Positions 36,531 through 46,217 of a stretch of DNA of 64,000 nucleotides are shown piece after piece. Positions within the stretch are counted from its first letter, which is position 1; each line of letters begins with the position of its first letter. Source of the DNA: Paenibacillus sp. J2TS4. GTDB taxonomy: Bacteria > Bacillota > Bacilli > Paenibacillales > NBRC-103111. The translations under genes were made by a program, and so were the position numbers. The notes beneath the pieces are model-generated. The model was not told the DNA's origin. It worked only from the letters and a program-made list of their open reading frames with translations, and made no database searches. Where the stretch lies: positions 310,001 through 374,000 of the forward strand of contig NZ_BOSH01000005.1 in NCBI RefSeq assembly GCF_018403245.1, read 5' to 3'.

Positions 36531-37439
36531 CTAAATGGTTGTATTCCCCTCCTCTGTAGCGAGAACCTCCCTTGCTGCTTCTATGAAAGATAATATGATG
36601 GGTGAAAGCCACTTGTCTTTATGCCATAACATCTGTGTATACACGTGCAGGTCCGGAATTTGCCAAGGAAGAGCAACAAGTTCGCCCCGTTCAACTTCGG
36701 CTTCCGCTGTTACTTCAGGAAGAAAGGCAATACCGATTCCCGTAATTGCACATTGTTTAATGGCTTCGGCATTTTGAAACTCTAAATACGTAATGCTATC
36801 AATGCCCTCTTTCTCAAATTGCCGATCAAACATAGTTCGATAGGGACAACCCTTTTCATTCGTAAGGAACACTTGTCCGTGAAAATCCTCCAGCTGCAGT
36901 ACAGTTAGTTTCGCGAGCGGATGGTCTGGAGCGGCGAAAAAGCGAAAAGTTTCTTCCACCAGCGGCTCCACTGCAAGTCCGCTCGAGCGAATGGATTCGT
37001 CCAACATAAAGACGACATCAGCGGTTCCCTCAAAGAGCGTTTGCTTGAGCTCTTGATTGGGAACGGAGCGGAAGATGAGACGCACTCCCGGATGACGGGA
37101 ACGAAATAGGTGAAAGACAACTGGAAGCCGATAGGCGCAAAGAACCTCGTTAGCACTTATCGTTAGGGTGCCGCTTAAATTTTCATTATCATGAACGACG
37201 CTGCGAGCTTCGTCCAATTTGTTTAGAACGCCTTGGATATGAGTTAAAAAGCGTTTACCCGCACTTGTGAGAACGAGCTGCTTGCCCAAGCGGTCAAAGA
37301 GACGAACACCGAGTTCATCCTCCAATGCTTTTATTTGCATCGTGACGTTGGAGGGGACATAGTTCAGCACTTCCGCAGCCCGACTGAAATTTAAAGTTGA
37401 TGCAACCGTGCGGAACGTAATCAGTTGGCGCAATTCCAT
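36531..37439 (-). CDS. LysR-family transcriptional regulator
   Basis: A 302-residue LTTR with a complete N-terminal HTH (NFSRAAEVLNYVPSNVTMQI, about residues 17-36) and a co-inducer domain (GTLTISANEVLCAYRLP, TGIGIAFLPEV). The start is either the ATG at 37442 or at 37439; AGGGGG spacing favours the second. It is divergent from the 37583 acyltransferase-like gene, 143 bp away, and probably regulates it. Confidence 0.86.
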   Translation of the reverse strand: MELRQLITFRTVASTLNFSRAAEVLNYVPSNVTMQIKALEDELGVRLFDRLGKQLVLTSAGKRFLTHIQGVLNKLDEARSVVHDNENLSGTLTISANEVLCAYRLPVVFHLFRSRHPGVRLIFRSVPNQELKQTLFEGTADVVFMLDESIRSSGLAVEPLVEETFRFFAAPDHPLAKLTVLQLEDFHGQVFLTNEKGCPYRTMFDRQFEKEGIDSITYLEFQNAEAIKQCAITGIGIAFLPEVTAEAEVERGELVALPWQIPDLHVYTQMLWHKDKWLSPIILSFIEAAREVLATEEGNTTI

Positions 37440-37582
37440 CATACGATCCCCCTTTTACTTTCAATATAATTGAATATTGCATTGAATTTTATTCACTTTT
37501 ATTGAGACTATCACAGCTCTATACTAATAACAAGAAAGACATTCTAAAGGAATAGTTTCATTTTGAAGGGAGCGGCAACACG

Positions 37583-38602
37583 ATGGATTATGAGATTTTT
37601 GATTTGGGTGACGTAACCTTGCAATCAGGACTGACGTTACCAAGCGCTTTTCTTGCTTATAAGACTTATGGAAGATTGAATGAAAAGAAAGATAATGTCA
37701 TCATCTATCCAACTGCTTTTGGCGATCAGCATGCTCAGAACGAATGGTTGATTGGAGAGGGCATGGCACTAGATCCGAGAGAATATTTCATTATCGTTCC
37801 CAATCTGCTGGGCAACGGATTATCCTCGTCTCCCAGTAACACGCCTCCCCCATTCGACCGAGCTAATTTTCCGCAGGTAACTATCTATGACAACGTTAAA
37901 TTACAGCATCGACTGGTGACCGAAAAATTCGGCATTCAAAAGATCGCTCTCGTCGTTGGATGGTCCATGGGAGGCATTCAATCATTCCAGTGGGGGGCAA
38001 GTTATCCAGACATGGTAGAACGAATTGCACCATTCGCCGGAGTTGCAAAGACTTGGCCGCATACGTATGTAGTCCTGGACGGAATGAAAGCTGCACTCAT
38101 GGCTGCAGCCCACTTCGATTCAAGCAAACTAAATCAGTTGACTTCTGCAGACATGCGCGCCGTTGGACGTGTCTATGCGGGATGGGGCTTATCGCAGGCG
38201 TTTTACAGAGAGGAACTTTATCGTGAGATGGGATATGATTCATTGGCGGATTTTATGGTTGGCGTCTGGGAAGATAGCTTTATGAAGATGGATCCGCACA
38301 ATGTCCTGGCCATGTTATGGACAGGCCAAAATGCAGATATTAGTGCAAACCCCTCCTATAACGGAGATTTCGATGAGGCACTCAAAAGCATTAAAGCACT
38401 TGCCTGTGTCATGCCAGGGAGCACGGATCTCTTCTGTTCGGCGGACGATAACGAATACGAGGCTAAGCTTATACCTAATGCTGTTTTTAATCCTATCAGG
38501 TCGATTTGGGGCCATTTTGCCGGTCGCGGAATCAACCGTGCCGATAATCAATTTATTGATGACAACCTAAAACGCTTGTTGGCGCTTAGTACAAACGGAT
38601 AG
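37583..38602 (+). CDS. Alpha/beta-hydrolase of the homoserine O-acetyltransferase (MetX)-like family
   Basis: A 339-residue protein with the MetX layout. GWSMGG (about 126-131) is the nucleophile elbow with Ser128, LLGNGLSSSP and GGIQSFQWG are typical, and a C-terminal His lies in SIWGHFAGRG. MetX itself transfers an acetyl group to homoserine, but many such proteins are esterases or use other acyl acceptors, and this one has a shortened lid. A LysR gene is divergent. AAGGGAGCGG precedes the ATG at 37583. Confidence 0.78.
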   Translation: MDYEIFDLGDVTLQSGLTLPSAFLAYKTYGRLNEKKDNVIIYPTAFGDQHAQNEWLIGEGMALDPREYFIIVPNLLGNGLSSSPSNTPPPFDRANFPQVTIYDNVKLQHRLVTEKFGIQKIALVVGWSMGGIQSFQWGASYPDMVERIAPFAGVAKTWPHTYVVLDGMKAALMAAAHFDSSKLNQLTSADMRAVGRVYAGWGLSQAFYREELYREMGYDSLADFMVGVWEDSFMKMDPHNVLAMLWTGQNADISANPSYNGDFDEALKSIKALACVMPGSTDLFCSADDNEYEAKLIPNAVFNPIRSIWGHFAGRGINRADNQFIDDNLKRLLALSTNG

Positions 38603-38834
38603 ATCATCATTAGCATTGGAGCGTTCTATCAGGCATAGATCGGGCTTTTGGTTCGCTTGCATCTTATCCAACCATCAACTACCCGCAGGCAGCTATCTAA
38701 ACGTTTAAATCAATCGTTAAAAATCCAGTTGTTATTAACCCTATTTCGTCCCCAACCGCCTAGTCATCATAATCCATTATATAGAAAATGGAGGGGCAAA
38801 ATTATAGGCTCAGGTGTGCAGAATATAAGGGCTA
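38603..38834. other. Intergenic region without a recognisable gene
   Basis: About 230 bp between the MetX-like gene and the glycosyltransferase relic. No frame or repeat of note. Confidence 0.3.
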
Positions 38835-39506
38835 CTATTTTTCTCCATTATTTATAACATTTAAAATCACATCTGCTGCCTTTTTTGCCTCTCCAGAAAT
38901 TTTAAAACTTTTCGATGTTTTAATTGCATTTTCTTTATAAGTATCATCATTTAATATCTGTTCAATCGCTTTTATAAAACTCATTATTTTTACTGTACTT
39001 AACGATATATATACCGTTCTACGTTCATCCCCAACATATTCTTCTACATCACTCACTGATGGTCCTACAAAAGCATACTTATCAGAAAATATTTCAGACA
39101 TAGGTTGAAATTCTTTAGAAGTGTAAACTATCGTATTAGTGTTATTATCATTCTCAATCAAAGAAATAAAATTATCAATCTCATATCCATTTGCTCTCAA
39201 AAGTTGGAGCTTCTTATTTATTCGAGGCATTCCTATAGCCATACGTATGATTTCTCCAACTCCACGCTTCATCATTTTTACAGTATGCTTATTGAATGCA
39301 AATGAAGTTGTGGAACATATATATTTAATCTTTAGTTTCTTTGCAAAGAGCTTTCCCCAGATGCACAAAGAATCCGATACTATGCAATCTGGTTTAAAAT
39401 TTTGTAATTCCTCACAAACCTCTTTATCTAAATTAATTGTAGTATCAGCGACCATTTCAATTAATGCCGCGAAATCTTTCCCTATCTTATTCTCATCTTC
39501 TTGCAA
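38835..39506 (-). pseudogene. Macrolide-type glycosyltransferase (MGT), deleted at both the start and the middle
   Basis: About 223 codons of a GT1 family glycosyltransferase. The acceptor-side half (DCIVSDSLCIWGKLFAKKLK and YAFVGPSV) is present, followed by TVYISLSTV where STGTV-like motifs occur. The sequence then jumps to KIMSFIKAIEQILNDDTY, skipping most of the nucleotide-sugar domain. The N-terminus is missing and an AbrB-like start is joined upstream. Intact relatives inactivate macrolides by glucosylation; this one should be inactive. Confidence 0.8.
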
Positions 39507-39627
39507 TATTAAATAGATCTCGTACCTCCTTTGGAATTACGATCTGTCCTTTTGGACCAACCTTAACTGACCCTATAAATTTACCCTCAAGCTTTTCATC
39601 AGGCAGCTTTATATTATTATTTTCCAT
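39493..39627 (-). pseudogene. Truncated SpoVT/AbrB-type transcription factor
   Basis: A 44-residue frame with the swapped-hairpin AbrB motif (IGSVKVGPKGQIVIPKEVRD) starting at ATG 39627 after AAGGAGA. It ends soon after the motif where it is fused, out of frame, to the MGT relic. A full protein would be about 80-100 residues. The deletion that joined the two genes is the likely cause. Confidence 0.65.
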
Positions 39628-39767
39628 ATATCATCTCTCCTTGCATTCTCTGTTCGATAGAATAACTTTTCATACTATGTATTGCTTGTTATACTTATGA
39701 TGCTTTTTCATGTTGAATTTTTCAATAAAATATTATACGTGCGGTTATCAAATGATCTCTAACCTGG

Positions 39768-40526
39768 TTACTCATCTCTCGCAAGATCATAATGGCGAAT
39801 GACTTTCGTCAGATAAGGTTCTCCTTTACTAATTAAATCCTGTTCTCCCCGGCTCCATTGACCACGGTCACTATCCACTCTTAGCAGAGCCTCCATCGCT
39901 TGGGCATTGCCAGACGTTACGCTAGTAACCATCGTTTGCCAATCCTTGTAAAGCTCTTCAACCAGCTCTGACTCTATAGGCACTTCGCTCGCCTGATAAG
40001 CTGCTGAATATAAAATCAGTCTTCGGAATTCATTGTAAAATTCAAAAACAGCCTCCTCTGTCTGGAACACTTCCTGAAAAACCGCATAGTCCTCTTCCGG
40101 AAAATCATATTCGCCCCAATGGTCAATAGCGTCCATTTCCAATACATTCATCAGGCCGGCTAACAGTTCCCACGGTATTTCATACCCTGCCGCCCGCAGC
40201 TTCCGGGAAACTTCAATGCCCTGCAGCTTCGCCTTGATCCCTTCCAACTGTCTCCGCAGCATTATACTTTGGGCATACAGTTCTTTTTCCACAGCGTTGT
40301 CTGAATCCGAATCATTCAGTTTATTTTTAATTTGCTCTAACGAAAGCCCCAAGCTTTTGTAGTAATTAATTCGGGTTAGTTTCCTCAGATGGACCTCAGT
40401 GTAGGTCCGGTGTCCTTTGGCATTTTTAATAGCCGTTAAAATTCCTTCATTATCGTAATATTGCAAAGTCCTTCTGGAAACTCCACTTATTACAGCCAGC
40501 TCTTTTACTGAATAAGTTTTCGTAAT
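39768..40526 (-). CDS. MerR-family regulator with an apparent ATT start
   Basis: A 252-residue MerR protein. The MerR HTH (YSVKELAVISGVSRRTLQYY) is only complete if translation begins at ATT 40526, reading I-TKTYSVKELAV; the first usual start, TTG at 40466, would cut the HTH. GGAGGTGG lies 6-7 bp upstream of the ATT. MerR family proteins bend promoter DNA to activate it on ligand binding. It follows the hydrolase gene by 18 bp, so it is the second gene of an autoregulated operon. Confidence 0.72.
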   Translation of the reverse strand: MTKTYSVKELAVISGVSRRTLQYYDNEGILTAIKNAKGHRTYTEVHLRKLTRINYYKSLGLSLEQIKNKLNDSDSDNAVEKELYAQSIMLRRQLEGIKAKLQGIEVSRKLRAAGYEIPWELLAGLMNVLEMDAIDHWGEYDFPEEDYAVFQEVFQTEEAVFEFYNEFRRLILYSAAYQASEVPIESELVEELYKDWQTMVTSVTSGNAQAMEALLRVDSDRGQWSRGEQDLISKGEPYLTKVIRHYDLARDE

Positions 40527-40544
40527 GGAACTCCACCTCCATCT

Positions 40545-41537
40545 CTACGGCTCCAATCTTGTCAAAAACATCTGAATTCTCTCCGCGAGTTCCTCGGGAT
40601 ACTCCCCATTAATAGCATGAGATGCCTGGTCAAACAGTACGGCTTCGCTTTGCGGATGCGTCAAGCTTTCTTCAGCAGCAGCAAAAGCTTTGTCAGGATT
40701 GTGCATTATTGATTCTCCTCCAAGAATAGCCAGCGTGGGAACAGTCAAAGATTCCAGTTCCTCTTTACTTATCTTTTGCGGCATAGGCAGCTTGCTTTTA
40801 AAATTTCTCATCCCGGCTTCAACGAGCCTCGCTATAGGTTCATCCTCGATATCGGCACCTCCGGAAATATCGCTTAACATTCGGTCCCTTATAGATTTGG
40901 GAATGAACGGCACGGAAGCCGGAATCGAGGCTAAAACCGTTTTTAAAGGAAGCGTATCAAACACGTACACAGGTTCAACTAAAATAAGTGATTTCACCTG
41001 CGGAACCTCTTCCTGAACAAGTAAATTCGCAGCACTCCATCCTCCAAATGACAACCCTAGCAGGTGGATTTCTGCTTCATCTAATGAGGTTACTACTTCT
41101 TTTAACCAAGTCGCCTGGTCCTGTATCGTTTGGATTCTGGCGTTTTCGACACTCAGCCCAGGCTCTCCAATCAAATCGATTGTGTATACCGGTCTCTCTT
41201 GAATCAGGCCTTGTAAATTAGCTTCCCACATTGGCGTAGAAGCGGACTTCCCGGGCAATAAAAGCAATGGGGCGCGCTCTGTCTCGGATGCCTGGAACTT
41301 GTAAAGCTTGACTTGACCAAATGATGTGATGAGCAAAGCTTCTTCCGCAGGCTCCGGCAGGTAAGACATCGCTTCGCTATAAGCTTCCATAAACTCCAGC
41401 TCTCCTTCCTTATCTATAAAAGAAGAGACTGAGCCATCATCATAAAACAAGCTGAAGTAACCCACTACACCAGCAAGCAATATAAATATTAAAAAATACC
41501 ATCTTTTCTTTATCTTCCTTCTTTGCCTTTTCTCCAT
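40545..41537 (-). CDS. Membrane-anchored alpha/beta hydrolase
   Basis: A 330-residue protein with a basic N-terminus and one TM segment (RWYFLIFILLAGVVGYFSLF), giving an extracytoplasmic hydrolase domain. GLSFGGWS is the nucleophile elbow (Ser about 163), and ASHAINGE contains the catalytic His near the C-terminus. It could be an esterase, lipase or acylhydrolase. It is the first gene of an operon with the MerR regulator downstream. No lipobox. Confidence 0.8.
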   Translation of the reverse strand: MEKRQRRKIKKRWYFLIFILLAGVVGYFSLFYDDGSVSSFIDKEGELEFMEAYSEAMSYLPEPAEEALLITSFGQVKLYKFQASETERAPLLLLPGKSASTPMWEANLQGLIQERPVYTIDLIGEPGLSVENARIQTIQDQATWLKEVVTSLDEAEIHLLGLSFGGWSAANLLVQEEVPQVKSLILVEPVYVFDTLPLKTVLASIPASVPFIPKSIRDRMLSDISGGADIEDEPIARLVEAGMRNFKSKLPMPQKISKEELESLTVPTLAILGGESIMHNPDKAFAAAEESLTHPQSEAVLFDQASHAINGEYPEELAERIQMFLTRLEP

Positions 41538-41569
41538 TACCCCTAATCCCTCCTACTCTCTCTAAAATC

Positions 41570-41600
41570 AAGATATACTATTACGTAACGTAATACGCAA
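41570..41600 (-). promoter_or_regulatory. MerR-type promoter with a 15-bp palindrome
   Basis: On the minus strand a TTGCGT -35-like hexamer (41595-41600) and TATATC or TATCTT at 41570-41577 are spaced 17 or 19 bp apart. Between them lies ATTACGT-A-ACGTAAT (41580-41594), a perfect palindrome. MerR proteins activate exactly this layout, and a MerR gene is in the operon. Confidence 0.55.
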
Positions 41601-41602
41601 GT

Positions 41603-41964
41603 GCAGGGTAATATCTCAGGCTGTTGAAAAATAAGGCCTCTATCAATAAACTGAAACATAATCGGCGACTGGCTACACGTTACAATAAATTAACGTGTAC
41701 TTTTGTTGCTTTTTTAAAGTTAGCTTCCTCCATGATTTGGTTTGACCGCCCACCTTTCAGGAGAAATCATATTGAAAATCTTTAATACTTCGAGTGGTGG
41801 GCTAGTTGGGTTGAATGACAGCATAGCGTTGTAGTGTCTCCATACACAGGTATTATTAGGATACATCAGCAACGAGAAGAAGTTAGGCTTACGTTGAAAA
41901 TAACTATACTTAAAATAAACCATTTATCACCTCTCTCATTTCTTGAATAACTCGGATAGCTTAC
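41603..41964. other. Intergenic region with a possible transposase scrap
   Basis: About 360 bp. The minus-strand frame at 41720-41923 (67 codons) has no start site or clear family and may be decayed sequence. Nothing else was recognised. Confidence 0.25.
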
Positions 41965-42001
41965 AAAAAAGGCAGGAATGCTGTAGTCTCGGCATTCCTG
42001 C
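41965..42001 (-). terminator. Terminator of the sugar ABC transporter operon
   Basis: On the minus strand GCAGGAATGC (42001-41992) pairs with GCATTCCTGC (41981-41972), 10 bp perfect, followed by CTTTTTT. Confidence 0.9.
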
Positions 42002-42040
42002 GCTTCCCGTACCAGTACTTATCTTATCTTTTCTTTCTTC

Positions 42041-42979
42041 CTAGTCTTTCTTCAGCCGATGCGTCTCCTGAAAATGGTGAATATCCACCAAGGTCGATAC
42101 CTGTTCTGCCCCACCGATACGTAACGTGGAGGCGGCTCCACATGCGTTCGCGAACTCTATCCAATCCTTGCCGTGCTTGCCGGACAACCACCCGGCAATT
42201 GCTCCGGCGTTGAACGAATCACCCGCTCCAGTCGTATCCACAGGTTGAATATCATATGCCGGTGCGGTCATGACTTTTCCCTCCGGGGAGATTAGCATGC
42301 TCCCCTGTGCTCCGCGCTTGATCAACACCCATAGGCGTTGACTCGGCAATGCCGTCACCACTTCATCCACAGAGGAAGCGCCGAGAATATGAAGAATCTC
42401 CTCCTCGCTCGGAATGAACAGATCCGTATGGGCTAGAAGCTCTACAATACCATCGCGTTGCCAGTTATTACGCACGTCCCACCCCGTATCAAATGAAGTG
42501 CTGATGCCGTGATTTCGAATACGTTCGAACAGTTGGGGCCAATGGTCCCGCATCCCATCCTGCAGAAAATACGAGCCGAAATGGACGTGTTCCGCCCGGC
42601 TATACAGTTCCTCGGGAATGTCCGCCGGCGTCAACGCCGCAATGCTTCCCATATAAGTGACCAGACCGCGATCCTTCGATGTAGAGAAGGACAGCGTCAC
42701 GCCGGTCTGCACATCTCGACTCATCTGCACATGCGTCGTGTCCACGCCTTTCTCCTTCAGGCGATTCACGCAGAAGTGCCCGAATTCATCGTCACCGACC
42801 ACACTGACGAACTGAACATCCTGCCCGAGTCCCGCCAGTGCACACGCTGTAATCGCCGAAGAAGAGCCGAGAACGACCTGAAAGCGATCCACCACTTTCT
42901 CCCGATTCCATTCCGGGATAACGTCTTCTCCCCCAACGATCATATCCACATTCAATTCGCCCAATATATATACAGACAT
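42041..42979 (-). CDS. PfkB-family carbohydrate kinase
   Basis: A 312-residue ribokinase/fructokinase-type enzyme. The N-terminal YILGELNVDMIVGG and the C-terminal DTTGAGDSFNAGAIAGW (anion hole and catalytic Asp) are both intact. It would phosphorylate the sugar imported by the ABC transporter encoded just upstream, which it follows by 24 bp. AAGGGAGG precedes the ATG at 42979. The exact sugar is not indicated. Confidence 0.88.
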   Translation of the reverse strand: MSVYILGELNVDMIVGGEDVIPEWNREKVVDRFQVVLGSSSAITACALAGLGQDVQFVSVVGDDEFGHFCVNRLKEKGVDTTHVQMSRDVQTGVTLSFSTSKDRGLVTYMGSIAALTPADIPEELYSRAEHVHFGSYFLQDGMRDHWPQLFERIRNHGISTSFDTGWDVRNNWQRDGIVELLAHTDLFIPSEEEILHILGASSVDEVVTALPSQRLWVLIKRGAQGSMLISPEGKVMTAPAYDIQPVDTTGAGDSFNAGAIAGWLSGKHGKDWIEFANACGAASTLRIGGAEQVSTLVDIHHFQETHRLKKD

Positions 42980-43003
42980 GTCGAATCCTCCCTTGTAATT
43001 AAC

Positions 43004-43864
43004 TTATCCTTTGACCGCTCCACTCGACAGACCTGATATAATATATCGCTGGAAGAAGAGGGCCAGAAGAACCGGCGGCAAGCTGGCAATGACGCCGCCC
43101 GTACTCGTCATAATATAGTCGGCACCGTGTTTACTGCTAAATTCGGTAATGACAACGGGCAGCGTCTTCGCTTCCAACGTCGTCGTGAAATTAAGCGCAT
43201 AGAAAAATTCATTCCACGACATGATAAACGCGAAGATTGTCGTCGCCGCCAGACCCGACAAGGAGACCGGCAAGACGATCGTAAAAAAAGCACGAAGCTT
43301 GGAGCATCCGTCAATTCTTGCGGCCTCCTCCAAATCAGGAGATATTCCTGCCAGATATCCCCTCATGATCCAGATCACAAACGGTAACACAAAGGATAAA
43401 TACACGACAATCAACGCCCACTTGTTGTTCATCAATGAAGCTTTGCTTAAGATGATGTACATGGGAATGATGAGCGCAATAGGCGGCACCATCTGCACGA
43501 GCAAGATCGTCAACGTAGCCGGCTTCCTGCCTTTAAACTTTAGCCTTGACAAAGCATATGCCGCCAAAACTCCGAAGAACAGGGCTAACACCGTTACACT
43601 TGCAGCAATGATCATGCTGTTCTTCATCGCAGAGACAAACTGTCCTCCCGCATCCGATGTCGATGCACTTCCACCGAACAGAATGGATCGATAATGGTCT
43701 AGCGTCAGTTGTTCCGGAATCCATCTCAGGGGTACCGTCAACAAGTCTGCTTTTGTCGATAGACTGGAGATAATTAACCATCCATATGGAGCCAGTACGT
43801 AGAGCACAATCAGTATCACGAGCGCGTAGATGATGATTGGCTTAAACGAGAACACTCTTTTCAT
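43004..43864 (-). CDS. Sugar ABC transporter permease (MalG-like)
   Basis: A 286-residue inner membrane permease of the carbohydrate uptake CUT1 family with six predicted TM segments. The EAA loop motif is visible as EEAARIDGCSKLRAFFTIVLPVS (split here by its own context at about residue 195). It would form the channel with the MalF-like partner encoded 27 bp upstream. I chose ATG 43864 after GAGGTG; a frame three codons longer exists. Confidence 0.88.
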   Translation of the reverse strand: MKRVFSFKPIIIYALVILIVLYVLAPYGWLIISSLSTKADLLTVPLRWIPEQLTLDHYRSILFGGSASTSDAGGQFVSAMKNSMIIAASVTVLALFFGVLAAYALSRLKFKGRKPATLTILLVQMVPPIALIIPMYIILSKASLMNNKWALIVVYLSFVLPFVIWIMRGYLAGISPDLEEAARIDGCSKLRAFFTIVLPVSLSGLAATTIFAFIMSWNEFFYALNFTTTLEAKTLPVVITEFSSKHGADYIMTSTGGVIASLPPVLLALFFQRYIISGLSSGAVKG

Positions 43865-43891
43865 GAAAAACACCTCAGCATGGATGCGAAT

Positions 43892-44803
43892 TTAGATCAC
43901 TTCGCCGTCCCTTGATTGAAATTTAATGTAGAGCAGAGCCAGTATAAACGTCACGAACGTAACCATATAAGCCATCGCTGATCCTAACCCGAAGTTCAAG
44001 AATTTGAATGTCGTTTTATAGATGTAGAAGGAGATCAGTTCCGTGCCTCCGCCCGGTCCGCCACCCGTTAGAATAAACGGCAGCTCGAATGTCTGGATGG
44101 CCCAGATCGTCTTCATGATGACCAGAATAATAATGATGGGTTTAAGAATCGGCAAAGTCACTTTCCAGAAAGCTTGCCAAGCATTCGCCCCATCGATTTT
44201 GGCTGATTCATACAGATCCGCCGAAATGTTCGAAAGGCCTGCTAATACGAGCAGCACCACATACGGGGTTTCTTTCCATATATTGGCGAAAATCATCGCA
44301 TGTAACGCTGACATCGGTTCGCCCAACCAGTCCCGATATTCATCAATAATATGCAATTGCGTCAACAGAGCATTGAGTGCTCCGTAGTTCGGGTTGTATA
44401 TCCACTTCCACATGATCGCATTCACTACACTCGGCAACGCCCAAGGCAGGATCATGATGCCTCGCACGAATCCCCTGAATTTGAATTTCTGATTCAAAAC
44501 AAGGGCAATCCCGATTCCTAGAGAAATCTCTGCAATTACCGTAACCAAGGTGAAATAACCGGTTAAATGGATCGCATTCAAAAAATACGAGTCTTTAAAA
44601 ATCTGAATATAGTTGGTCAGTCCAATGAATTCCAGGGTACGGTTGGCAAAATCCATTTTGGACATGCTCATGCTTAGCGAGTATAGAAATGGATACAGCA
44701 GTACGACTGCAAACACCAGAGCCGTCGGCAATATTAATAAGTAGCCTAGCTTTCTATCTGAATCCATGACGTTCGTGACGCCTCTCAGAAATTTCGATGT
44801 CAT
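43892..44803 (-). CDS. Sugar ABC transporter permease (MalF-like)
   Basis: A 303-residue CUT1-family permease with six TM segments. The EAA motif reads ESAKIDGANAWQAFWKVTLP, a good match to the conserved EAA-G loop that contacts the ATPase. It is the partner of the MalG-like protein. No ATPase gene is in the cluster, as is usual for CUT1 systems that share MsmX. GGGGGAAC precedes the ATG at 44803. Confidence 0.88.
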   Translation of the reverse strand: MTSKFLRGVTNVMDSDRKLGYLLILPTALVFAVVLLYPFLYSLSMSMSKMDFANRTLEFIGLTNYIQIFKDSYFLNAIHLTGYFTLVTVIAEISLGIGIALVLNQKFKFRGFVRGIMILPWALPSVVNAIMWKWIYNPNYGALNALLTQLHIIDEYRDWLGEPMSALHAMIFANIWKETPYVVLLVLAGLSNISADLYESAKIDGANAWQAFWKVTLPILKPIIIILVIMKTIWAIQTFELPFILTGGGPGGGTELISFYIYKTTFKFLNFGLGSAMAYMVTFVTFILALLYIKFQSRDGEVI

Positions 44804-44880
44804 CGTTCCCCCACGCTTTCATAGACCCGCTGCTGCGGAAGCACATTCTTTACTAGCATGTGCTTCCGACCCAGCATCGT

Positions 44881-46185
44881 TTACTCAGTAAATTGCGCCA
44901 CATTGCGCTCAATCTCTTTGAAACCTTCCTCAATGCTCACTTTATCCAACAAAATCTTAATACTTTCCACCTGTACGACGTTCGAGAACTGATCGTACCA
45001 GAGTACATCCTGAAGTCCCTTTGCCGTCAAAGACTGTGTACCAAAATCTTCCCAGTGCGGATAAATCTCCAGCAACTCCGGATCATGGAACAGATCCGTC
45101 CAGATCGGCAAAGCCCCGATCTCCTGTGCTTTTCTCTTGTCGAATGCTTTGCTTGACATATACTCGATGTACTTCCAAGCCGCTTCTTTGTTCTTGCTGT
45201 TCTTGGGAATAGCCATTGCCTCCGGCAAGGTGAGTACCGCACCAGATGATTCGTCTACACCGATGGAGTAAGGTGCTACGGCAATCTCATCCACGATCTT
45301 CGACTTCTCCGGGTCATTGGCCGTCTGATAAATACCGGACCATGCTTGCAAGAAGAAAGCCGTGTCCCCTTTCAAGAACACATCGGCAACCGTCTCATAG
45401 TTCGAAGTGATCGAAGCAGGGTCGATGAACTTATCCTCGTGCAGCCCTTCTCGAATAAAGGTGTACGCTTGCGTCAGCACCTCATTGTCAGTCAGATGAA
45501 CTTGATTGTTTTGATCCAGAAAATCGGCACCGAACGAGTACGCCATATACGTCAGTTGGTTCATCCCCGACTGTGCTTGCATGTATGAATCGATGAAACC
45601 GTATTTGACCAATCCCTGATCGATCAGGATTTTGGACTGTTCCTTCAACTCCTCCCATGTTTTCGGAGGGGCTGCAATCCCGGCGTCTTCCAGTTTCTTT
45701 TTGTTGTACATAAAGAACCGCGTATCATTATTCCAAGGAATGCCGTATAGCTTTCCTTCATAAGAGAATTTGTCCAGCAATCCCGGAAGGATGCCGTCCT
45801 TCATCTCCCCGTTCATCAGCTCATCCAGAGGAGTAATCCATTCGTTGGTTGCGAACTTCGCCACCCAGGAGTTATCTAATTCGATGACATCGTAAGAGTC
45901 TCCCCCTGCCGTCATTTCCACCGTAATCTTATCGGCTACGTTATCCCACGACATATTGATCAGTTCGACTTCAATACCGGTCTCTTTTTCGAATTGTCGC
46001 GTCTCTTTTTCCATGAATCCCACGTTATCCATCTCATGCTTCGGCAATAAAACCGTGATCTTTTGCTTCTTCTCCGTGTTGCCGTCTTTCCCTGACGAAT
46101 CTGTCTGATTGGAACATGCCGACAACAGCAAGCCCATGATCAAGGCGCACACTGCAATAGACCCCGCTACTTTCCTTTTCAACAT
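44881..46185 (-). CDS. Sugar ABC transporter substrate-binding lipoprotein
   Basis: A 434-residue extracytoplasmic binding protein of the CUT1 class. The N-terminus has a signal peptide ending in a lipobox (LLLSAC, Cys24), so it is lipid-anchored to the membrane. The two-lobed binding domain follows; FLKGDTAFFLQAWSG and LTLPEAMAIPK are typical. The ATG at 46185 lies after a GGGGAGGAT site, so the ten upstream codons of the frame are not used. It captures the sugar for the permease pair encoded downstream. Confidence 0.9.
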   Translation of the reverse strand: MLKRKVAGSIAVCALIMGLLLSACSNQTDSSGKDGNTEKKQKITVLLPKHEMDNVGFMEKETRQFEKETGIEVELINMSWDNVADKITVEMTAGGDSYDVIELDNSWVAKFATNEWITPLDELMNGEMKDGILPGLLDKFSYEGKLYGIPWNNDTRFFMYNKKKLEDAGIAAPPKTWEELKEQSKILIDQGLVKYGFIDSYMQAQSGMNQLTYMAYSFGADFLDQNNQVHLTDNEVLTQAYTFIREGLHEDKFIDPASITSNYETVADVFLKGDTAFFLQAWSGIYQTANDPEKSKIVDEIAVAPYSIGVDESSGAVLTLPEAMAIPKNSKNKEAAWKYIEYMSSKAFDKRKAQEIGALPIWTDLFHDPELLEIYPHWEDFGTQSLTAKGLQDVLWYDQFSNVVQVESIKILLDKVSIEEGFKEIERNVAQFTE

Positions 46186-46217
46186 GCCGTATCCTCCCCA
46201 ATTTCGTTTTTCCACAT

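Noticed and set aside
41720..41923. 67-codon minus-strand frame between the hydrolase promoter and the sugar operon
   Set aside because: No ribosome site and no recognisable family; possible transposase scrap at best.
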